64,000 nucleotides of DNA, taken from assembly GCA_001584585.1 (NCBI GenBank), contig LSYV01000071.1:24245-88244 (forward strand). The letters run 5' to 3'. Each line of letters starts with the position of its first letter. Positions within the stretch are counted from its first letter, which is position 1. Below are positions 1 to 10,926 of this stretch, piece by piece. Position numbers and translations under genes: made by a program. This stretch comes from Gonium pectorale. Lineage: Eukaryota; Chlorophyta; Chlorophyceae; Chlamydomonadales; Volvocaceae. The notes below the pieces were generated by a model. That model had not been told where the DNA came from and made no database searches. It saw only the letters and a list, made by a program, of their open reading frames with translations.

Positions 1-1657
1 TTGCGAAGGTTAAAGGGGGTTGGACGAATGCCGAGGACCAAGTACTGAGGAGGTGAGCGGGGCGGGGTAATGTCGTGGGCATACACACGGGGAAGGATGC
101 GTCGTATGCGTCGTTCCATTTCAACACACGGGGAAGGATGAAAAGCAGGCACCCGCTGCTGTACCGCAACGAGACATCACCATGCAAGACTTGCGGAGGG
201 ATCAGCTGTTCACATAACGGTTAGCAAAATTACGCTTCGCGGTTTTTGCTTGGCTGTCAACGCCATGGCACCACAGGCTTGTCGACGAGTACGGCGAAGG
301 GAACTGGAGCGTCATCGCACGGCAGTTGAATACTGCTCTCGGCAAGCCGGCGGACTCGGGGAGGATCGGCAAGCAGTGCCGGGAGCGTTACAACCACCAC
401 CTACGGCCGGACATTAAGAAGGTGCGCACCAGTGCAGGGATCTTGACAGTGGCATCACAGTAATGAGTTCGGTTCGGTAGAGCACTTCCGGGTTGCTTAT
501 CAAAATCGGGCGTGATGCGCTCTGCAGGACGCGTGGACGGATGAGGAGGAGACGTTGCTGGTTGCTGCTCACCTGCGCTTTGGTAACCGCTGGTCTGACA
601 TTGCCAAGGTCATCCAGGGCCGCACGGAGAACGCCGTTAAAAACCACTGTAAGTGACTCCTCGTGGTGCTTGCCACCAAACGGGCGCTTTCTGTTGTTGC
701 TGTGAGCTGTTGGCCTAGATTCGAGCGGGCGTAGGCATGTGCTTCCTCGCGTTCGATTCCTATGTACACCCGGCTCCGTTGCTCCTACGTACACCCGGCG
801 CCGTTGCTGGCAGCTGAAGCCGTGCTCAACATTCCTCTACGCCTGCAGGGAACGCCACGCTGCGGCGCAAGGACGGCGACAAGTGCGGGTCGCGGGGCGG
901 GTCGGTGCCCCAGTCCTGCGTACTTAAGGACTACATGATCCGCATCTCGCTGCTCCCGGGCGCTGCGGCACTGCAGGGGCACGGTGCCGCTGCTGTGCCG
1001 CTGCATCCGGTGGAGGCGAAGCAGGCGGCTCCGCCGCCGCTGCCCATCCTGCTCAGGGACCACGGCCCCGCGGAAGACTTTCTGCGGGAGCACTCTGCAG
1101 GCGCCAGCGAGGAACAGCTCGTGCCGAGAGCAGCGCCCGGAGAAGCGAAGCCGCCGGCGCCGCACCGCGCTCCCTCTCCGTCCTCGTCTAGCAGCACGCA
1201 CGATCTGCCGCACGCCCCGGTCGTAGCCCCGGGGTCAGCGCTGCCCTCTTTGCAGCCCTCCGCCGCGGGCGCGCGCAAGCGGCCGCGCATCATCACCTTC
1301 GCTGCAGTGCCCAACATGCGCCCGCGGCTCGCTGCCACCGCTCAGCCGCACGCTGGGCCGCTGCGACCCGCAGCCCCTGCCGGGCTTCCGCCGCACCGCA
1401 CAGGCGTTCCGGCCGCTGATGGCCCAGACGCGCCGACCTCAAGCTTTGAGCAGGGTCGGAGCGGCTACCACAGCCACGCCAAGTTCGGTTGGGCCTCTGA
1501 CAGCGCAGAGGAGAGCTTGCACGCCAGTCCCGTTTCGGAGCGCTTCGAGCGCTTCAATGACGAGGACGGGGTGGACGTGGACGCGGCCGCGGGCGTGAGC
1601 GAGTTCCAGGCGGCGGAGATCATGCTCGCGCTCAAAAGCATTGCTGGTGCGCTCTGA
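1..1657 (+). CDS. R2R3-MYB transcription factor, 5' truncated by window edge
   Basis: Visible exons: <1..52, 277..421, 528..648, 849..1657 (stop TGA). Joined in phase, they give two MYB repeats. R2 starts GGWTNAEDQVLRRL and runs to RERYNHHLRPDIKK; R3 runs from DAWTDEEETLLVAAH to VKNHWNATLRRK. The Trp of KNHW is split across the intron (t|gg), which supports the model. R3 has its three tryptophans. In R2 the last Trp is Tyr (RERY), and about eight extra residues (around ALGKPAD) lie before GRIGKQCRER. The PDIKK linker and KNHWNAT resemble the plant MYB98/MYB115-type group. The rest is a roughly 250-residue low-complexity Ala/Pro/Ser region with no recognised domain. It is expected to be a nuclear DNA-binding regulator; the target is unknown. 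The start codon lies outside the window. Confidence 0.92.
83..140 (+). repeat. 17-bp direct duplication around a 24-bp insert, MYB intron
   Basis: The 17-mer acacacggggaaggatg occurs at 83-99 and 124-140. The 24 bp between (100-123) contain cgtcgtatgcgtcgttcc, which is also found at about 41150 and, inverted, at about 26360. It lies inside the first visible intron of the MYB gene. Confidence 0.8.
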
Positions 1658-4267
1658 ATGAGGCGTTCGCGCTGTCGGCTGCGCAGCATGCCGACAATCA
1701 AGACCCGCTGATTTGCAGGGGGACGCAGTTTAGCCATTCTCGACTGGGGCTGACCGCGTGCAGGGATAAAACCGATGTATCGACGCATGCCTGTGAATTC
1801 CCTCACAGCGCGCAGTGCTATGATGATATGTGCGCCGAGTCACCAATTCTTTAGTCTTTTGAATGCGTCGTTTGTGCACTTGTCCCATCGTCGTCATGTA
1901 GCTTGGGTGTACTGAGTAGTAGCGAGCAGACTCATCCTGGACGTGCCCTATGACTTGTCACAAGGCGCACTGCCAGCTCCCGGGCGCCCTCCCAGCCGAG
2001 GGTCCTCACATGCGCAAGCTGTCTAAAGCATCCCCGACGGGCATAGTGCAGCCCAAAGATGGGTGTCACGAACGAACATGTTGGGTGCGGCCACGCGGCC
2101 ATTGCTGCGATTTGAGGGCAAGAATGTTGAATAGGCGCGTTTGGTTCGCAACGCCGGTCCGGTGCAGAGGGGTGTACTTTAGGAGGGGCTTCGGTCGAGG
2201 TGCGTATTGTGGCTGGCGCGTATGCATATAAAGGGCCTTGCCCTTGAGTGGCCCTTACGGTCTCCCAAGGGCAATGCGTGGCGGCGAGTCGCTTTGACAC
2301 GTGGCGAGGCTGTGTCTGGATGTCGGTTGGATGCGTGGTGAAGCGCGCCCGGCAGCGTCCAGTGCGGGGTTGAGGCCGGAGAAGTACTATTGAGAGGTAC
2401 ACAGCGGAAACACAGTGGTCGCGTCTAGTCCTCGGATGCTGACCTTGACGCGGGCATATCTGCGGAGCGCAACATATCGAGGTGAACCTGGTGCAAGGCG
2501 GCCGGAGCATTCGGCCCCTGCACGTGCGCACGACTTCGCACGGAACGTGCCCAAGAGCGGGGCGCAGCAGTGTCGTGTCATTAATTAGGATCAGGCACCG
2601 GGTGGGGGGGCACGCGGCATCAGGGATGCAGCATTCGTGGCTGTGCCCGTGATGGGTTCTTTTCTTGTGTCCATGAATTTTTTTGTATGTGTAGCGCGCC
2701 TCCAATTGAGCTGTTCTGCCCAGTAACCAAGATTTGGTTTGCCTGGCGACTTGTACCTTTGCTGTAGCTCGTGTGCGCGCCCTCATGAGTGTTTTGTGGA
2801 GCTCGCTGTTTGCCTAGCTAACTTGAGGCTATGATGACCCTTCGGCGTGACGTAGTGCATGGGCTGCGCTTTAGAAGTGCGTATCTTGAGTGTAGGCCTG
2901 ATCTCTTTACCTTGTTTACCTCGTTACACGTTTGCTTGCATAGGATAGGTCACATATTCTTTTGCTGTGTTGGTGCTGTGTAAGATTGTTCAGTGGTGGT
3001 GTGCGCCGCCGCAATGGGATGCGTCTCCTGCAGTAAGTGATTTGCAGGACTGAGATGTGAAGGATGTGCTTCTTCTGTTAAACAGCTGCATGCTGGGGCT
3101 AAATAGGAATGTAATGTAATGGCACGGCTTTGGAGAATACTACGTAGCATGACTACGATTTGAGTGGGTTTTAGTCAGAAATCTGACTCCCACTCATCGT
3201 ACTAACAGAGAACGAAATGCTGCGAGGCGAACACTGATCGCGGTATGCGACCTGACACCTGATCAAGAACGCCCTATTGCATAGACAGATTGCCAACAAC
3301 TTCAGCTCCTTGATAAGCCTACTGGCAACATCGCGCCTTCGGGTTTGCATGCCCATTGAGCTGGGCTCCCCTTAACAGCTCCTAAATGCAAGCCCAGACG
3401 AAGGTCCGATACGCGGCAGGTCGGAATCTGGTCGCCGAGCTTCCCAAATCGAGGCAAGCACGCGAGGCCTTCCCTATGGTTACATGTTGACTGCGGACCA
3501 TTGCTGGGGACGGAAGAACGCGTGTCGAACCCTTTGCCGCACTGCCGCTTTTGCATCACACTACGTTCTCCGGTACGCGCCCGAGACATCAACGACGCCG
3601 GCAACATACATAGGAGCAGGGAAGCCCGAGTTTTCACCGGCCACAAGCAACGGTAATACGGCCTGCGCTTCCATTCCCAGGCGTTTGGCAGCGTGTGTGC
3701 CTCCGGGTGTCCACGATGTAAACGCACCCGTGTCACCACCTGCATGTGCCGGCCGTCTGGTCGAATTGGCAATGGTTGCTTACTCGTCGAAACCGGCAAA
3801 GCATACACCAGCAGTTCCGTCGGTAACCAAGCAACGAATACCATAGGTATTGGCTTGACAATGCCTACTAAATGACAGCCCTCCGCTAAGAAGGCCGCCA
3901 GGCGTGGCCAAACACGCAACTGATGGGCGCCGACCTGCTGCCCCGCAAGCCGCGACCCACCCAGGCAGCCGTACCACGCCATGGGCATTCCGGCAACTGC
4001 GGCCCACATTTCACCGCGCACAATATGAATTCAAGCAAGGGAAATAAACAAGTCTGCCATCCTGCTCGAGGGAAGGGCAAGCACCCTCCAAACCTCGTTT
4101 GTCCGTGGTCAAAGTCAAGGCAATGCGGAAAAAAGCCTGCCTCTGGGGCCTAAACAATGATTGTGCTTCATACATGCAAAGTCATCCAGCGGTAACAGTG
4201 CCTCCCATGAACCCAGCTATCTGAAAGCTCATCAGGGAAGCGAAGAGCCCTCACTTCGACTGTGCGC
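1658..4267. other. intergenic, between convergent MYB and RPF2 ends
   Basis: About 2.6 kb between the MYB stop and the RPF2 stop, presumably holding both 3' UTRs. Long open frames on the minus strand (1932-2786, 3302-4021) show no recognisable domain. A fragment of dispersed repeat R1 sits at about 3316-3360. No other gene seen. Confidence 0.6.
3316..3360 (-). repeat. R1 repeat fragment, degenerate
   Basis: Read on the minus strand this gives cccgaaggcgcgatgttgcc followed by a tag triplet. That matches the middle of repeat R1 (cccgaaggcgcgacgtttcc in the copies at 32.7, 34.3 and 53.7 kb). Confidence 0.5.
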
Positions 4268-6640
4268 CTACTCCTCGGCAGGCGCCGTTGCCTGCTGTTC
4301 GGCGGACTTTGGCCTCTTGCGCGCCTCCGCTGCCTCGCGGGCGCTGTCCCGCCGCTCCCGCTTGGTCCCCTTGTATTTTGAGAGCCCCAGCGTGTCCATG
4401 TTCTGCTTGGGCATGTAGATGCGGCCCACTTTGCCGTCCAGCAAGTCCGACGACACGTTCTTTTGCTGCGGGGACATGAACCGTCGGGAATGGGATAGGT
4501 AAGAGCCGTTGCTGGAGCTGAGCTGCAATACAGGCTGCGTGTGCAAGGGAAGTCAGCTCTGGATCGCGTGGGCAGTGGTGCGGCGCGTGGAGGGCGTGGG
4601 GAGAGACGGGTCGGTCCCACACCCAGAGCCTGTGCAGCAGGGACAGCAGCAACCTTGCGGCTGCCGTCCACGCCAGTGCCGAAAGCCGCGAAACCCGCTC
4701 GTCAGCGCAGGACCCTTCGCACCTTTTTCTTGCCCAGCTTGGGCTGCCGCATAGCCTCCTGCTGCATGTCGCTGGGGGGGAGTCGGTAGCGCCGCACGCT
4801 CAGGCCCATGTGGGGACCCATCTCCGTCAGCACCACCCGCGGTATCCGTGTGCCGCTTTTCTTGAAGCGGATCGCGTACTGCCGCAGCTGCAGCCGTGTG
4901 TCGTCCACGGCCACTGCGCGGGGAGAGGAGATAGCCAAGAGGGTGAGAGTTGACGAGTCGCGGGCACCTATGAAGGTACCGGAAGGGACAGCTGGCCGAG
5001 CGTCGAGGCCGATACATGCGGGACAGAGAGGTCTGCTAGGCAGCTTAGTGCGCCCGTTCCTGCAACCAAGGAAAGCATCGCTCGGACTTGGGTCCGACAA
5101 CCTACAAGAGTGCTCACCGCCTCCACCATGTCGTCCGGATCCAGACGGGTGCAGCCACAGCCCGCGTATCCTCACGCTCCAGCGCATCCCTCACACGAGC
5201 GTAGCAGCTCCACGGGTTCATTCCACTGCACGCTCCTCTCCCCCCAACACACACACACACACACGCGCCCGTCTCCTCCGAAACCGGACTTGAGCCCACG
5301 CCTCGGCTCCGCTCGCCCCTGTGGCCCTAGCTTCGCAGCGATGCGAGTCCTACGCAAGCTCTTTCCTACGCACCCTGAACCGCCGCGCCCCGTTGCTGCC
5401 CTTACCAACACCTCACCCGCCATGACCACTCGGTCGATGCCCGCCAGGTTAATGCGATCCACCTGCTCGCCCCGGAAGAAGTCCAGCAGCAGGGACTTGG
5501 CTAACGCCAGCGCGGGCACGCTTTCGAACTTCTCCCCCACAAAGATGATGCAGGGCTACAGCAGGCTCAGCACAGCGGAACGCAGAAGGTGGAATCAGGC
5601 GCATGGCTGCTGTGCGCACGCAGGTAACGTTGGCAGGCATGTGCCCGTGGGTGGCAGTGCTCGACGCAGATCCCCGAGCCCAACATGCCCCGCTCTTGGG
5701 GGCCTGAGTCAAGCGCGCCGCCCCCAAAGTGCCTTTCCCTTCTCCCCGCTAAACCCGAGGTAAATGGGCAGCTCCTGCGGGTCTCACGGGCGCACCTTGT
5801 TGCCCATCTGCGCCGCCGTCCCGGCGGCCCCGAAGTCCTTGATGGCCTTGAAGTCGTCCACGCCTAGCTCCAGCGCGTCATACAACCGGAAGTCAAACAT
5901 GCGCCCAAGCACGAGATTGTGGGGGCGCTTCTTCGAGTGGCTGCCCAGCACGAAGAGCGGGCAGTTGCTGCGATTGCAGTAGAACTCCAGGCTGGTCTCG
6001 CCGCCCGTCTCAAAGGGCCGCACATTCTCATTCTTGCGCGTGAACTTCTGGCCCTCAAGCTGGACGGAGAAGTGCATGCGTTAGTAGAGTGACTCCTGCC
6101 AGCGCCAAGCCGGTGACCGCGCGCCGACTACCCACCCGTTTCAGCTGGAAGAGGTCTGTGAGGACGTCCTTTATGACTTGGCTCGTCTGGTTCCCATAGA
6201 GAAACAATGCGCGCTTGGCATCTTCAATCTGCGCACACGGTCCCGAAAGCGTACTTTAATCACCCGTGGCGCCGATGCATGCACACTTTGTAGCTCCGGT
6301 GATACAGATGCATGGCTATCGGCTGTGCCCGTCCCGGTCAATGCTTGGCGGCGGCGGCGGGCAATGAAGTGCGTGCTCGATAAGCGCTCAGTAACGTCAG
6401 CATATTGCGTTCAGCGGGCGCGAGCCCTCGCACAAGAGGTGTCAGAAAGTTAGGCTGCGTTCATCATAGCGCCGAGCGTGCGTGCGTGTATGCAGCGACT
6501 GTGTTCGTGCTCAACCCACATGCACAACCAGAGATGCTCACCGCTTTCGGTGCCCTTGCTTCTAGGTATCGCTTTCCCCGCCGCGTCTTAGCCTTAACCA
6601 GCTTTGTTTGCCCGGGCACAAGAGGCTGTGCGTCCTCCAT
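4268..6640 (-). CDS. RPF2: ribosome production factor 2 (Brix domain)
   Basis: Exons on the minus strand: 6640..6542, 6228..6136, 6059..5796, 5555..5417, 4913..4723, 4465..4268; all phases agree, giving 327 aa. The order is typical of RPF2: N-terminal KAKTRRGKRYLEARAPKA, then IEDAKRALFLYGNQTSQ, the Brix core with LFVLGSHSKKRPHNLVLGRM and LLLDFFRGEQVDRINLAG, TEMGPHMGLSVRRYRL, and the basic tail GKVGRIYMPKQNMDTLGLSK followed by KGTKRERR. RPF2 works in the nucleolus with RRS1 to load the 5S RNP onto pre-60S particles. The length fits the family (about 300-345 aa). An in-frame ATG at 6655 is an alternative start five codons upstream. The gene is divergent from the ADP-ribosylglycohydrolase-like gene, with 228 bp between starts. 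Confidence 0.95.
5247..5264 (+). repeat. (AC)n microsatellite in RPF2 intron
   Basis: Nine AC dinucleotides with one A slip at the 5' edge, inside the RPF2 intron 4914-5416. Confidence 0.85.
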
Positions 6641-6868
6641 ATTTACCGCATGCATTGCTAGGCGAACATCTACAACGAGTGGAAAATTAGGCGGCAGGCG
6701 AGTTCATATAGCAAGAGCCGTACACGGTTTCGGAGAGCCTGTCACAAGAAGAACCTTGCTCAAGGTGAATGCTCCTGACCGGGACCCCATAAGAGGAACA
6801 AGGAAACGGGCTAAACTATATATAATTGGCGTGGAAAAGACCTCGAGGACGTGTGGCGCTTACTAGAC
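6641..6868. promoter_or_regulatory. divergent promoter region with TATA-like box
   Basis: The 228 bp between the RPF2 ATG (minus) and the ATG at 6869 (plus). TATATATAA lies at 6817-6825, about 45-50 bp upstream of the plus-strand ATG, so it would serve the plus-strand gene and leave a very short leader. No TATA-like string was noticed for RPF2. Confidence 0.5.
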
Positions 6869-9800
6869 ATGCTTCTTCTTCGTGGTTTACACCCTAACCC
6901 AAAACCACGGGGGCATGTTCGTTCTGGTGTTTCCGTGAGTAGTGGCTCGTTTAGACCCTTCAACTGCTGCCGGGGTGACCACCACATACCAACCACGCAC
7001 GGCTTCTCCAAGCGCAGCGCATCTGCCCGGCCGGCTGCCGTGCCGGACATCGGGGTTGCGTCTGAAGCCATGCCAGAGACGGAGCTTGAGAAAGCGGCGC
7101 AGCGGGTGCGTCAGCTGGAGCAGGAGGCGTTGGATATGCATGAGCTGGCGCAGCGGCTCAACAAGGAGGGCCGCTTCCAAGGTTGGGCGCTGGTTGGGAG
7201 GCCTGGGGCCACGTGGGGTACATAATCTAGTATGCAGGCGCAAGGACGAGTCATACTGGTTTGCGTTTGGCGAGCTTGGCGGCTGACAGCCGGATGAACC
7301 CGGTGATCAAAATGGTTGACCCGTGCTCAGACTTCACAAAGCAAACAAGCAACAAACACAAGCAGGAAATGGGACCTAATCACTGTTGTACAGGCCTCGA
7401 CATACCTGCACGTGTTCCATTCGTTACTCTGCATTGCACGCTGCGCAGAGGCACAGGCCGCCTACTCCGCTATGCACCGGCTCGAAGATGAGGCCTCGGC
7501 GCTGGCGGCCAAAGTCGGCTGCGTTGCCTGCGTACTTGGGGAACCTGGGCAGGTGCGGCTTCGGGCTGCGGGTTGACTGAGGCGCTGGCCGTCCCACACT
7601 GAGGGGGCTACACGTTTCCATAGAGGCCGTTCTTGCGCGACGCACAATACCGTTATTGGGCGGAGAGGTAACCGCATTGCTCGTTTGAGGTCACCTCTCT
7701 GCCGTCCCTGCTTTCCCATAGAGCTCCGACGACCAGCCCTCCTTGTGCAACCTCGACCCGGCAACCCTGTTGCCCTACCGGAGCCTGCACCCCGCTCGTA
7801 AGTGGCCACCGCGCGACGCCCCTCTCCTGGCTCGGCGCAGCGTGGGCGCCGTGGAGGGCAGCGCGCTGGCTGACGCGGCAGCCATGGGTGTGCACTGGGT
7901 GTACGACCTGGAGACGCTCCGCAGGCTGGAGGTAGAGCGCAGGGTGAGGAGGAGTGGAGGGCAGGCGGCGGTAGCAAACCACCGCAACAGGACGAATGTA
8001 TACACACGGTGCCACCCCCTCCACGCGTTCGCATTAAGTTTGTTCACGGGTGACAAGGGCCCACGCATGCATTTCGGGCGTCGCAAGGTGTGGCTTGCGT
8101 GGCCATTTGCATGCCTTCTGTTGCGCCCCCAGCTCACGAGCGTTAGCAGCGCAGCTACCCCTCTTTCCTGCCCGGCAGGCCGCCTCTGCCACCTCGCCGT
8201 CCACAGACTGCCCCGCCTCCACCGCCGCCAGCGAGGGCAGCGGCAGCGGCAGCTCGCACCCCTACGACTTCGGGCTGGAGTTCATGGACCCGCCCCGCAG
8301 TCCCTTCTACGCCTACCCGAGCGGCCGCAACTCGCCGTACGGGGAGCAGACGCTGGTGCTGCTCCGCAGCCTCGCGGAGTGCAGGGGCCTGGAGGCCGAG
8401 CACTATGCAGAGCTCTTCGCTGGAATGTTCGGGCCGGGCTTCGAGGGCTATAGGGACGTGTCCACGAAGGTGCGGGGCGGGCCCAGGGGATGTGCCTGTT
8501 GGGTCAGGAAGTCTGCGACTGATTTTGCAGCAGAAGACTTATGTTCTTGGGCACCACACATAGCGATGCGCGCTAGAAATTCGTGTCTCTAGGTTCGTCT
8601 CCGCCCGCCTTGGTAGGGTCCGTACGCTCATGCAGCCTCATTGCAAAAGCGTTTCCGAATTCCGATGCATCATGGAGCAACAGCGTCGCTGCCTTTATGC
8701 CCTCCTTCATTTTCACGTTGGTCGTTCGCTCTTCTCCCTTTTCCCTAACACGTCCAGGGCTTCCTCCGAAACTACGGTCGCGCCATGCCGCCGCCGCTTT
8801 CGGGGGCGAACGACGCCCAGGCCAACTGCATAGCGCGTCTCGCACCGCTTGTGGCCGCGTTCGGCTCGCCCAGCACGGCAGACCCTAGCCGAGGTGCAAC
8901 CGCTTCCGGCAGCTTCTCGGGACCCGCTTTGGCGCGGTCTGCATCGTCTGCGGGCGAGAGGGAAGGCGCGGGCACGGAAGCCCAAACCAGCGACCTGCTC
9001 TGCTGTGTTGAGCTGGCGACGCGCGTGACCCAAAACACGGTGAGTAAAAACCCACGAGCGTTGGGACGACTCCGGATCATTCGCGAAAGTCTCAGGCTTG
9101 CTATTCATGCTGGTCCACGGCCTTGGCTTGCGGTCACAGGACGCTGCCGTCGCGTGGGCGTGCGTGGGCGCGGCGGTGCTGGAGCTGATCGTCCTGGGAG
9201 CCACTGCGGAGGCGGCGGTGCGGGAGGTCATTAGGGACCTGGAGTCGCCAGAAGGTACGCGTGCCGAAAGGGGGCTTCTGACCGACGAATGTGGGCCACG
9301 ACTACTCCAGTGAAGCATGGGAGCCTATACTCTGTAGGACGCCGGCCCTACGAACTACCCAGTTTCCTTGCCATCAAATAGGATTATTCCCGCATCGTTG
9401 CGTACCCTGGCCTCCTTGCCATCCAGGCCGGCTGGCGCCCTACTGCCGTGGTCCGAATGCCGACGAGCTGGCCGCCCAGCTCAGGGGATGCCTGGCGCTG
9501 CGGAGCTCGCCGGTGGCGGAGGCCGTGGCCGCGCTGGGCCGCAACTGCCACATGCCGAACGCGCTCACCACGCCGCTGCAGGTCGTGCTGCACGTGGAGC
9601 ACCTGGCGGCCTCGCTTCGCATGGGCGGTGACGAGGCCGCCGGAGCGGCAGGCAGCACCAGCACCGACTCAGGTGGCGCCAGCTCCATGCAGCTGCCCGC
9701 CGATGTGTACAAGTGGGGCGTGCGGCTGGCAGTGCGTGAAGGCGGGTGCTGCGCCAGCCGAGCGGCATATGTTGGGGCGTGCCTGGGGGCTATGGTCGCG

Positions 9801-9932
9801 GGGCCGGGTAACGCGGCGGCCAGCGCTCTGCCGGGTGACTGGTTGGAGCGCTACATTGCCCAGCAACAAGTGAGAGAGTGGGCTGAGAAGCTGGCCTTTC
9901 AGCGGGCACCCGCAAGCGATGGCACGGCTTGA
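6869..9932 (+). CDS. crystallin-J1/ADP-ribosylglycohydrolase-like protein
   Basis: Exons: 6869..7181, 7449..7552, 7722..7943, 8179..8469, 8758..9039, 9140..9254, 9427..9932; all phases agree, 610 aa. Recognisable blocks: AVEGSALADAAAMGVHWVYD (residues about 180-200), FYAYPSGRNSPYGEQTLVLL, SGANDAQANCIARLAPLVAA, and a C-terminal helical part with REGGCCASRAAYVGACLGAM. This is the order of crystallin J1/selenoprotein J, a branch of the ADP-ribosylglycohydrolase fold. Before the domain a TPR-like stretch reads LDMHELAQRLNKEGRFQEAQ. The first 67 residues (MLLLRGLHPNPKPRGHV...) are rich in Arg, Ser and Pro and poor in acids, like a plastid or mitochondrial transit peptide. The ATG at 7070 would start after it. 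I chose 6869 because it is open in frame and follows the TATA-like box. Catalytic activity is not assured, since J1 proteins are diverged. Confidence 0.85.
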
Positions 9933-10926
9933 GGTCGCCCGAGGGCCTGCAGAGCGGTGGGAAGTGACTTGCGCTCCTTGTATGTATGGCATGAGTGATG
10001 CTGCATGACTGCTAGTGTCGGGACTTTTCGGGATCCGCACCGCTGGTATCTAACATGGCACTGGACAGCAAGTTCTGCTGCATGTTACACGGGGCAGGAA
10101 AAAAGAGAAACCTGCACAGAAAGGGGCAGGCGCTGCAACATGCCTAGCATCCGCATAAAGCAAGCGCATGAGCGGATGCCACCCCTTGAATGAGCCTCAA
10201 AAGCGCATCTGCCTTGAACACAAAGCTGCAACTCAGTATGGAGCGCTTCAGCTTAGGCAGCGTTTGGGCACAACGAATCGCTCCCCCGAGTATGCTGTGA
10301 AGGGGTCATGCGCCCCTGCTCCCCATAAGGCTCAGGACCAGTCAAGCACAATTGACCCCGCTGCTCCCATCGTGCCCGACGAATGGCACCGCTGCTAAGC
10401 GTTTCTCCATTTCCCATTACGCGTTTCGCATTTAACCGCATGCCCACACGTAATGACAAATCAGCATGTCCGTTGCGACCAAGGCTTCCCCTCGCCTCGG
10501 GCCATCTGCCCAATCTGGCTCCCATGAGTCAGCAGAGCACGTCTATACACCGACACTGGTCAAGGACATGGCAATCGTGGGCCTTGAATGAGACCTATCG
10601 ATTAGGCGCGTGAGGCAAACACGTCACGCGCGGATACAGCGGACCCCGAACAACGGACGTGGCAGGACACGCCCTAAGCTCCGTTTCACCCGACCCAGAA
10701 CATGTGCCCGCAACCCTCCAGCATCCTGCTCCCCTACCCGATATTGACCTCCCGTTTTCGTTGCCTGTCTGCTTCAAAGAATCCACCGCTTGCATAATGC
10801 CGGCTAAAAAGCACCACCATAGCGACATTCCGCACTAGCCCCCTTAGCCGAGGCAGTGCTGGCAGCGGTCCAAGAGCTGCATCATCCCCAATCGCCAACC
10901 ACAGCGCAAACGCAGGTCCCGGTTGC
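9933..10926. other. intergenic, convergent gene ends
   Basis: About 1 kb between the ADP-ribosylglycohydrolase-like stop and the VAP stop. It contains a short R1 repeat fragment at about 10093-10130 (aaaaaagagaaacctgcac). No gene seen. Confidence 0.6.
10093..10130 (+). repeat. R1 repeat, left-end fragment
   Basis: Contains gagaaacctgcacagaaag, identical to the left part of the R1 copies at 32.7 and 53.6 kb, then diverges. Confidence 0.65.

Noticed and set aside
740..770. tRNA T-arm-like gttcgattcc in a MYB intron
   Set aside because: Flanking bases do not pair as a T stem and no D or anticodon arm fits upstream.
1932..2786. 284-codon open minus-strand frame
   Set aside because: No domain, irregular composition (many Cys, His, Arg, Thr), no splice-linked exons; probably chance in GC-rich 3' flanking DNA.
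3302..4021. 239-codon open minus-strand frame
   Set aside because: Overlaps an R1 fragment at its 3' end and matches no family I recognise.
7798..7840. Possible short intron in the ADP-ribosylglycohydrolase-like gene (cgtaagt ... gcgcag)
   Set aside because: Removing it breaks the frame, while reading through keeps it.
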